From NCBI GenBank assembly GCA_001782675.1, contig MFPJ01000043.1, positions 1 through 55,103 on the forward strand: a DNA stretch of 55,103 nt, given 5' to 3'. The DNA comes from Candidatus Levybacteria bacterium RIFCSPLOWO2_12_FULL_39_17 (GTDB lineage: Bacteria > Patescibacteriota > Microgenomatia > Levybacterales > GWA1-39-11). The translations under genes were made by a program, and so were the position numbers. Below are positions 48,633 to 55,103 of this stretch, one piece after another. Under the pieces are notes generated by a model that searched no databases, was not told where the DNA came from, and worked only from the letters and a program-made list of their open reading frames with translations. Numbering within the stretch: the stretch's first letter is position 1; every line of letters begins with the position of its first letter.

Positions 48633-49805
48633 TCATAGGTTTTCCCAAACCGTATTCAAATTATTCCCAATAACCTTCCATGAATATTCATGTTCTACCA
48701 GTTTACGCGCTTCTTTTGCGATTCTTTCTCTCAAATTCAAATCCAAAAGGACCAGCTCTATTTTCTCGCGAAAATCCCGTGGAGTTGATGCAATAACCAA
48801 GTGTTTTCCGTCTTTAATATCAAGCCCCTCAAGCCTATGCGGCAAAGAGATAACCGGAACACCTATTGCCATTGCTTCAATAATTTTAAAATTTGTTCCT
48901 CCTCCAAGTCTTATTGGCGAAATAAAAATATCCGCATTCTCATATTCATCCTGAATTCTTGGTACAAATTCTTTTGCTTCAACTCGTCTGTCTTTCAAAA
49001 ATCCTAAACTCTCAACCTTTTTTCCTATTACGGTAAGCTTAAAATCTCCGCTTAAGTCCTCAAAAACCTCATTATAAAAATAATTTATAGCATCAACATT
49101 GGGAAAATAAGAAAAATTCCCTATAAACAAAATGTTTTTCCCTGCTTTTGCTTTTGGCAATTTAAATTTAAAATCATCTATATCTACTCCGTTTCTGATA
49201 ATTTCACACTCAACAGCATATTCTCTAATAAATTTTGCTTCAGAAGACGAAACGGCCAAACATAAATCAGCCTTTTTATACATAGAGATTTCTTCGTCTT
49301 TAATTTTATCTGCCTGCGTTTGATACAAAGGACGAAGTAAAACAGAAGTGTTATTATTGACATAGTCCTGGTAAATTTTATTCTCTATATTTTCACTTCC
49401 ATATATCTGCTTTACTCCTAATTTCTTAATCTCGTCACTAATAAAAAAAGCCGTATAAAAGGATTCAAAATGGACAATGTCGATTTTTTTATCTGTGATA
49501 ATCCGCAATAAATCCTTGGCAATCGAAGGAGAGTAATAGAGGGTTTTAAAAATGGAGCTTCCGGAAAACAAACCTAAGAAATTTCTTGGGTCAGAAACTC
49601 TTCTTCGCTCAACAAGTCCTGCCACCCGAACCCCAATCTTTTCAAGTTCGTTTATGTTTTTTTTATCATGACCCGATCTTACAAAGGAAAAAATGAATTT
49701 ATGGAAATTGGACCCGGAGTGCTTAAGCATATTATATGCCCTGGTTTTCCCCCCGCTGTTTGTGGGGTAAGGAAAATCATATGTGACAAATAGTAATCTC
49801 TTCAT
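48633..49805 (-). CDS. GT4 family glycosyltransferase
   Basis: 390 residues, GT-B fold. LLFVTYDFPYPTNSGGKTRAYN is the N-terminal loop, and RLGGGTNFKIIEAMAIGVPVIS holds the E-x7-E-like donor motif. The stretch LPKAKAGKNILFIGNF contains a possible decayed copy of the LPAGKAG insertion. It probably acts in the same glycan pathway. Next downstream is the WbbL-like GT2. Confidence 0.88.
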   Translation of the reverse strand: MKRLLFVTYDFPYPTNSGGKTRAYNMLKHSGSNFHKFIFSFVRSGHDKKNINELEKIGVRVAGLVERRRVSDPRNFLGLFSGSSIFKTLYYSPSIAKDLLRIITDKKIDIVHFESFYTAFFISDEIKKLGVKQIYGSENIENKIYQDYVNNNTSVLLRPLYQTQADKIKDEEISMYKKADLCLAVSSSEAKFIREYAVECEIIRNGVDIDDFKFKLPKAKAGKNILFIGNFSYFPNVDAINYFYNEVFEDLSGDFKLTVIGKKVESLGFLKDRRVEAKEFVPRIQDEYENADIFISPIRLGGGTNFKIIEAMAIGVPVISLPHRLEGLDIKDGKHLVIASTPRDFREKIELVLLDLNLRERIAKEARKLVEHEYSWKVIGNNLNTVWENL

Positions 49806-49936
49806 ATTAATTTCTAATTTCTAAGTGCTCTAATTTCTAATCAATTTTTAAAGCACCAATATCCAATCAGACATTGTTTAATTGGGAAATTGGGATTTGA
49901 TTAGGTCAATTAGAATAATTAGGTTAATTAGTAATT
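49806..49936. repeat. Intergenic region rich in TAATTTC / AAATTGGG heptads
   Basis: 131 bases between two transferase genes. It contains several TAATTTC units, GTGCTCTAATTTC and AATTGGGAAATTGGG. No gene or terminator is clear. The composition matches the heptad tracts seen inside genes. Confidence 0.6.
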
Positions 49937-51436
49937 TCATTTCAGTTTTAGTATCAAATATGCTTCGCTTGATGCAACAACCGGATACATTGTTCCAAAA
50001 CCTTTAAAATCACTTTGTGTCGGATTTGCAATCACCAAATAATTCGCACCCATTTTTATCAAGTCCTCTATCGGCTTCTCAAAAACCGGCCAACCGGGTC
50101 TTCCAATATGATACAAAAATGAAGTGCTGCCGTCGTATGGCGCAATGACAACTGCGTCTTTTGGCAAAATTTCATCTGCTTTTTTCCCTGCCGCAACCAT
50201 TCCCCTATCATTTATATTGAAAAAATCTCTCACCCCTCCGCCAAGTCCCTTTTTGCTTATTCCAAACCAAGCAATAAAAAATGACAGAAAAATTAAAAAA
50301 ACCGTAAAAGTTTTGGCAAGATTATTTTTTCCGAACTTTTCGAATAATAAACCGGCTCCAATTCCGCAAATTATTGATATTGTAGGAATTATCAGAATCT
50401 GATAGTAGTCATGCTGAACATTTCCTGTCGCTATTACTATTAAATAAAGAAGTGATGAAGCAATAAAAGATACAAAAAATCCCCAATTCTTCATACCTTT
50501 TAATCCATAAACGCCTGCCGCCAAAAAAATAACACCCAAATAGCCAAGAATTAAACGCGTTATTCTTTCATAGAAGATCCATCTGAAAAATGCAGGCCTG
50601 AATCTGATCCCGTTTCCATTGAAAAGCCAATTCGACGCGGGGACACCTTGGGGATATTGAAAAATCCAATTTCTCCATAAGATTAAAGGTACCAAGGATA
50701 TAATCGCAAAGAGCCAAAGCTGCCAATTTACAATAAATTTCGCACCGAACTTCTTATGTGCCAGATAAACCATGGGGATCGCAAAAAAAAGCGCATAGGG
50801 TTTCAAAAGAAATGCTAAGGCAGTAAAAACAATAGAAAGAATAAAGTATTTTTGATTTTTGATTTTTGATTTTTCTTCGATCCACTTATCAAAAAAATAA
50901 ATTCCTGCCAGAATTGATGCCACCATTGACGGATCAGGCAAAATTGTGCGACCGAAATAAATTGAGAATGGCAAGAAAAGCATAAAGCAAGCTGCAAAAA
51001 AAGCAGAGATTTCATTGGAATATTTTTTTGTTAGAAGAAAAATAAAAAAAGCAGAAGCTAGCGTTGCAAAAATAGAAATTAATCTCCCCCATTCTTCAAG
51101 ACTCAAACCTGTACACCCTCCGGGTGGATTAGCTTGACACCTATTCTCCGAAAATATGTTGAATAATCCTGCCTGAACGGTGTTATATATCGGAAATTCT
51201 ACGAAACGAAAACCTTCGGGATTATCAATGCCTGATTGAACATTTGAGATGTCATAATATTTTGGATATAGAATATTTATTCCATCACGGACGAAAATTT
51301 TTGAAACTGCCGAAGTATCCGATTGGCGCCATGAATGCCAATCTGCAACAGGACCATCAAATCGATATAAACGAACTAAAAAACCTACAAAAAAGATACC
51401 GATCAGACCGGCAATTTTCAGCCTATGCATTACCAT
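49937..51436 (-). CDS. GT-C (GT39/ArnT-like) membrane glycosyltransferase
   Basis: 499 residues with about ten membrane segments. The first luminal loop reads DWHSWRQSDTSAVSKIF, with an acidic residue as in PMT_2/ArnT enzymes. The C-terminal part (about 400-499) is soluble and extracytoplasmic. It would use a polyprenyl-phosphate sugar and glycosylate an acceptor outside the membrane. A heptad tract (TTTTTGA x3) encodes KSKIKNQK (about 189-196) in a cytoplasmic loop. Confidence 0.8.
   Translation of the reverse strand: MVMHRLKIAGLIGIFFVGFLVRLYRFDGPVADWHSWRQSDTSAVSKIFVRDGINILYPKYYDISNVQSGIDNPEGFRFVEFPIYNTVQAGLFNIFSENRCQANPPGGCTGLSLEEWGRLISIFATLASAFFIFLLTKKYSNEISAFFAACFMLFLPFSIYFGRTILPDPSMVASILAGIYFFDKWIEEKSKIKNQKYFILSIVFTALAFLLKPYALFFAIPMVYLAHKKFGAKFIVNWQLWLFAIISLVPLILWRNWIFQYPQGVPASNWLFNGNGIRFRPAFFRWIFYERITRLILGYLGVIFLAAGVYGLKGMKNWGFFVSFIASSLLYLIVIATGNVQHDYYQILIIPTISIICGIGAGLLFEKFGKNNLAKTFTVFLIFLSFFIAWFGISKKGLGGGVRDFFNINDRGMVAAGKKADEILPKDAVVIAPYDGSTSFLYHIGRPGWPVFEKPIEDLIKMGANYLVIANPTQSDFKGFGTMYPVVASSEAYLILKLK
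50849..50874. repeat. Heptanucleotide tandem repeat TTTTTGA x3 in the GT-C gene
   Basis: Three perfect units plus a partial TTTTT, encoding KSKIKNQK on the minus strand. Confidence 0.85.
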
Positions 51437-51472
51437 TATTCTAATTTATTTGAGAACTATTATCAAACCAGA

Positions 51473-54400
51473 TCAGTAAGTCGCAGGAGGAGGAATTATT
51501 TCTTTTAATGTTCCGTCTTCCTGGAAAATTAAAACTCTGTTTGACGGTGATTTTGCTGCTTGTTCTAAGGCATAGTTTAAATTCGATGTAATTTCTACTT
51601 CTAAGTTTTTATTTTGGAAAGCAAACCATACGGCATCGCGAAGACCCCAAGGGAATATCCATGCTCCTCCATTTTTAAGAGGAACATTAAGAAAGTAATA
51701 CTTTGATGATTTGCCTGCCCATTGCTGCGAATAAAGACTGTCTAGTGATATGAAAAAGTTTTGACTCTTTTTGCCTGCTCCATTCCAATCACTGTATATT
51801 TGCTGTATTTGAACGATATGAAAAAGGGAAAAAGTAGTAACAATCAATCCAATCGCAAGAATTGCAATTTCTTTACCTGAATAAAGCAAATACAAATAGA
51901 GTTTCTTTAAGAAAAAGACAAAAAGAAAAATAAGACCAAGGGATGCTAGGTAACTATAACGGGAAGCTATGTTCCCAAATCCTAAGAACGGCAATAAGGA
52001 AATTAAGAAGAATAACAATCCGAAATAAATAATTCTCTTGTCTCGATCTTCTATCTTTCTTAATAAAGATTTTATATTGAAGATCCTAAACGATAATAGA
52101 GATAACAATAATCCAACCACAATACCTAAAGCCGACAAAGCAATATTTACCCTCAGAAGATTTCTTACAAGCTCATAAAAGGGCAGTGACGGTAATCCAA
52201 AAATTGTCAGCATCAAATATCCCCATACATTTCCAATCAAATTGAAAGGAAGCTTGAGGAGATTGTAGCTATAATCTCCCCCCTGCCAATGACTACCTGA
52301 TATAAATCGTAAAATCAAGTATAGAAATACCGGAAGAAATAAAATTAAATAAAGTTTTATATTTTTCTTCAAATTTAAGGAGGCGCCCTCAATTACAAAT
52401 CTGTACATAATTATCAGAAGAGGAGCCACTACTCCAAGTTCATAAAATAAAAGTGATAAAGCAATGGATACAATAGAGCTTATTAAGAAAATTTTTCTTT
52501 TGGTTTCTTCCCACTTAATAAACAGAAGTAAGGCTAAAATGATAAAAACTGCATTGAATAAATGACCAACGGAAGAAATCCAAAAAATTTCCTCCGAGTA
52601 ACCGGTTGAAATAAGAAACAGAAGTGAAGCAAGAAAAGCAAGGAGGGAATCTTTGAATATTTTTCCGGCCAGCCAAAAGAAAAGAACAGCAACAATTAAA
52701 TGAAGAGCTATTGAAACTGCATGGTAAACAGTTTGGTTAAGCCAAAAGAAAGAGTACATTGATAAAAAGAAAATTTTCGTACCCGGCCGCCAGAAGAAAC
52801 CGTCTGCGGAAGTAAAGTAACCAAAGACAGTTTTACTAAGAGATTGGCATGTTTCGCCAGTAAGTTTCGGGCAATCCGCAACCCATCTTAACCATGTAAA
52901 ATCATCACCTACAAAAAAGTTGTTTACCATCGGATAGTAAAAAGTTATTGCAAGAGCCGCAAGAAGTAAAGTTACTGCAAGAGAAGAGGTTACTATTTTT
53001 TTGAATTCTTGGAACAAATTAATATTTTTATCAGCATAGATATGAAGAGTTGCCATTAAAACTCCCATTAATATCCAAAGAACATAAGCAATTTTAGATG
53101 CATCAAATACATCAATTAACAACGCATTCAGCATTAATCCTACGACACCGGCAGAAAACCCTACGACAAAACTTCGTGCAAAAGGAGATTCGATTTTGGG
53201 GAAAACTTTTATTATATAGATTGCCGCTCCTATAAATATTGATAAAAAAGAAATTAAGCCTAAAATTCCTGTTTCTCCCAATAATCTTAAATAATTATTG
53301 TCAACCGCAAGACCTACTGATGAATAGCCACTACCTACTAAGATATTCCTTTTGAAAGCATCAACAGCTCTTGGCCATTCGCCTTGAAAACGGGTGGTAA
53401 ATGAAAGATCGTAAGCGGAGGCTCTTTTTATCAGAAAGTCACCCTGAAACATAAAAGCTGATTGAGAGGAGTCATTTCCCGAAGGTTTTTCGTAAAAAAA
53501 TTCTCCCACCCTTTTTGTCACAGGAGAAAGCGAAAGATTAATATATCCTGTCCCTTGTGGAAGACTTTCTCCCGTAGGAGCATTGGGTGGCTCAACAAGA
53601 ACAACTTCCGGCTGAAGGGAGTTTAGAGGAACCAAAGCTGAAGGAGTTGCAACTTGAGCCTCTTCTTTCTCGGTCATGGTTAAATTAAGCTGATCCGTAC
53701 TTTGGAAAAATCTTCTTCTTATGGTTTTATCCTGAAAATAAGACGAAGAAACTTTTCTTGCATGTCCTATTGGATTTCCGGTTGTTACATCAACTACCAC
53801 ATCAATTTTTTTAATTGTATTTCCAAAACGATCTAGTAAAGCAGGGGAGAAACGAAAGATAAGAAGTCCCACAATAAGTGCCACAGGGAGAACAAAAATA
53901 ACAAATTTTTTCTTTTGGAAAAGCAGTACGAGTCCAAGTGAAATAAGCAAAACGAAAAAAGAAACTCTTGAAACAGTCATAAACAGAAGGATAAAACTCA
54001 AGAAAACGAGTCCCAAAATAAGGATTTTACTGATCCATTTGTTCACAGCGAAAAATACACTTGCAAGAATCGGGATCACCAGTACAAGATAAGCCGCCAA
54101 GTCGTAGTGTCCGGCAAAAGTTGAAGGAACACGCGAAAGAGAAGAAAGTTTAATGGGAGTCCCTTTTGCAAATTCCTCATTCATTGTTAAGAATGCAGGG
54201 AACCCCAAGTACCTTTGACCAAAACCGTAAATGATTACAAGAAAAAGAGTAAGGCAGATGACTCCAAAAACATAAGGGAGAAATTTTTTTTCTTTCATTC
54301 CTGAGTATGCTATAAAGAACAAACTCAAGTATTCAATTTGGCGCAAATAACCTAAGAAGGCAATATTTGGAAAAATATTTGCTGTTGTCGGAAAAATCAG

Positions 54401-54673
54401 GACAACTCCATGAATAGTTGCAATACCTCCAACAATCCAAAATATAATAATCGGAAGCGTAAGGGGAGTTTTTAAAGTAACCTTTTTCTTAAAAAGTAAA
54501 GCCAGCCACAAGAAAAGGACAAAAAGAACAACAAAATCTTCAACCCTAATGTAAACCCAGGTGTTTACAATGTCAAAAAGCGGTAATTTAGGATAGAGGG
54601 GAATAAATGCCAGCAAGAAAAGCGTGGCCAGAAATAAACTATTCTCCCAAATCCAAGAAAAAACCTTCTTCAT
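51473..54673 (-). CDS. O-antigen ligase-like / GT-C fusion membrane protein
   Basis: 1066 residues with about 20 membrane segments in two halves. The N-terminal half (to about 550) is O-antigen ligase/polymerase-like, with PSTFAGHYDLAAYLVLVIP and the large outer loop ending DNNYLRLLGETGILG. The outer loop is enlarged and Pro/Thr-rich. The C-terminal half (from about 560) starts NNFFVGDDFTWLRW with an acidic loop pair, then WRPGTKIFFLSMY and HAVSIALHLIVAVLFFWL, resembling GT-C/TMTC-type proteins. Ligation of a finished chain and addition of a further sugar may thus be joined in one protein. The gene overlaps the next GT2 by 4 bases. Confidence 0.75.
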   Translation of the reverse strand: MKKVFSWIWENSLFLATLFLLAFIPLYPKLPLFDIVNTWVYIRVEDFVVLFVLFLWLALLFKKKVTLKTPLTLPIIIFWIVGGIATIHGVVLIFPTTANIFPNIAFLGYLRQIEYLSLFFIAYSGMKEKKFLPYVFGVICLTLFLVIIYGFGQRYLGFPAFLTMNEEFAKGTPIKLSSLSRVPSTFAGHYDLAAYLVLVIPILASVFFAVNKWISKILILGLVFLSFILLFMTVSRVSFFVLLISLGLVLLFQKKKFVIFVLPVALIVGLLIFRFSPALLDRFGNTIKKIDVVVDVTTGNPIGHARKVSSSYFQDKTIRRRFFQSTDQLNLTMTEKEEAQVATPSALVPLNSLQPEVVLVEPPNAPTGESLPQGTGYINLSLSPVTKRVGEFFYEKPSGNDSSQSAFMFQGDFLIKRASAYDLSFTTRFQGEWPRAVDAFKRNILVGSGYSSVGLAVDNNYLRLLGETGILGLISFLSIFIGAAIYIIKVFPKIESPFARSFVVGFSAGVVGLMLNALLIDVFDASKIAYVLWILMGVLMATLHIYADKNINLFQEFKKIVTSSLAVTLLLAALAITFYYPMVNNFFVGDDFTWLRWVADCPKLTGETCQSLSKTVFGYFTSADGFFWRPGTKIFFLSMYSFFWLNQTVYHAVSIALHLIVAVLFFWLAGKIFKDSLLAFLASLLFLISTGYSEEIFWISSVGHLFNAVFIILALLLFIKWEETKRKIFLISSIVSIALSLLFYELGVVAPLLIIMYRFVIEGASLNLKKNIKLYLILFLPVFLYLILRFISGSHWQGGDYSYNLLKLPFNLIGNVWGYLMLTIFGLPSLPFYELVRNLLRVNIALSALGIVVGLLLSLLSFRIFNIKSLLRKIEDRDKRIIYFGLLFFLISLLPFLGFGNIASRYSYLASLGLIFLFVFFLKKLYLYLLYSGKEIAILAIGLIVTTFSLFHIVQIQQIYSDWNGAGKKSQNFFISLDSLYSQQWAGKSSKYYFLNVPLKNGGAWIFPWGLRDAVWFAFQNKNLEVEITSNLNYALEQAAKSPSNRVLIFQEDGTLKEIIPPPATY

Positions 54674-55103
54674 ACAATACTTTTTAATGCTTCTTTATAG
54701 CTAAGGACTAAATATTTATTATTTATTATTTTACCCAGTAATACAAGAACAGATGCTTTAAACACAAGAAGTGATTTTATCAAAAGTAATGATAAGTTAT
54801 TTCCATGTTTTTTATTAAAATAGATAAGTCCTTTGTAAATATTTTTAATTGCAAAGCTTCTACTGGAGCTTCCTTGACCTTTGTGAAGAATAATTGCGCT
54901 CGGGGAGAAATAAGTTTTATAATTTTCTTTTTTTGCGCGCAAACATAAATCCATATCTTCAACATACATAAAATAATTTTCATCAAATCCCCCTAGGTTT
55001 CTAAATACATCCGAGCGAACCATCATAAACCCACCGCTCACAAAATCGACCTCCTGAAGTTGACCGGGAGAAAATCTGAACCCTAAGGCCTCATCCAACC
55101 CCA
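54670..55103 (-). CDS. GT2 family glycosyltransferase, C-terminal part (runs off window)
   Basis: The reading frame is open to the window edge (144 codons visible). The track start is a TTG inside the gene and not a true start. FVSGGFMMVRSDVFRNLGGF and YFMYVEDMDLCLRAKK are the acceptor-side motifs of WbbL-type GT2 enzymes. A hydrophobic stretch near the end may be a membrane segment. It is coupled by 4 bases to the ligase/GT-C fusion gene. Confidence 0.85.
   Translation of the reverse strand, partial: GLDEALGFRFSPGQLQEVDFVSGGFMMVRSDVFRNLGGFDENYFMYVEDMDLCLRAKKENYKTYFSPSAIILHKGQGSSSRSFAIKNIYKGLIYFNKKHGNNLSLLLIKSLLVFKASVLVLLGKIINNKYLVLSYKEALKSIV

Overview
The window looks like a chromosome segment of a Candidate Phyla Radiation (Patescibacteria) bacterium, most likely of the Microgenomates (OP11) group. 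The assignment is inferred from gene style: low GC, a compact division and cell-wall cluster with a membrane-anchored MurF-like ligase, a very short FtsQ-like protein, a DUF4012 membrane protein, a eukaryote-type IleRS, and in-frame palindromic insertions such as one encoding LPAGKAG. TGA acts as a stop in several genes, so the code is standard and Gracilibacteria-type recoding is excluded.

Layout. 1-6.3 kb holds the end of one surface-polysaccharide region: an unidentified C-terminal fragment, two GT2 enzymes, a membrane-anchored SDR epimerase, a large polytopic membrane protein and a GT4 enzyme. 6.4-12.6 kb is housekeeping: tRNA-Val(CAC), lepB, and minus-strand ileS-rodA-rplU-rpmA-parB. 12.8-14 kb carries an orphan RnfD/NqrB-like membrane protein and a DUF4258 protein. 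14.1-15.2 kb is a three-gene minus-strand operon of two small proteins and a caspase/CHAT-like cysteine protease, with its own promoter. 15.5-31.5 kb is a complete minus-strand dcw cluster: mraZ-rsmH-ftsL-ftsI-murC-murA-two nucleotidyltransferases-murF-mraY-ftsW-murG-ftsQ-ftsA-ftsZ. It has a MraZ-box promoter at its head and an intrinsic terminator after ftsZ. 31.7-36.6 kb has a small anchored protein, purF, glyS and purB. 36.8-38.3 kb has a Nudix-like protein, obg and a possible 19-residue basic peptide. 38.4-40.7 kb has a triple zinc-ribbon protein and a convergent Type II-like restriction-modification pair. 40.9 kb has a promoter-terminator unit with no ORF, a candidate small RNA. 41.1-43.6 kb is recO plus the DUF4012 gene. 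43.7-55.1 kb is a second, larger polysaccharide locus on the minus strand. It holds an initiating sugar transferase, ManC, GT4 and GT2 transferases, two GT-C type membrane proteins (one fused to an O-antigen ligase-like half) and a terminator.

Most striking observation. The last nine codons of ftsZ plus its stop (IPAFLRQKN) occur a second time at 13964-13993, on the other side of the caspase-like operon. The two copies differ only at synonymous positions. This resembles an integrative element that entered the 3' end of ftsZ and supplied a replacement gene end, leaving the displaced original beyond it. A decayed second ftsZ is the main alternative. No integrase is encoded between the copies.

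Other recurrent themes are palindromic elements and seven-base tandem repeats embedded in frame inside conserved genes (ileS, murC, rsmH, glycosyltransferases), and promoters whose -10 box lies so close to the start codon that the mRNA should be leaderless or nearly so. Genes inside operons can instead carry Shine-Dalgarno sites, for example AAGGAGG before the TTG start of ftsQ.

All calls come from reading the sequence and supplied translations. No database search was run.
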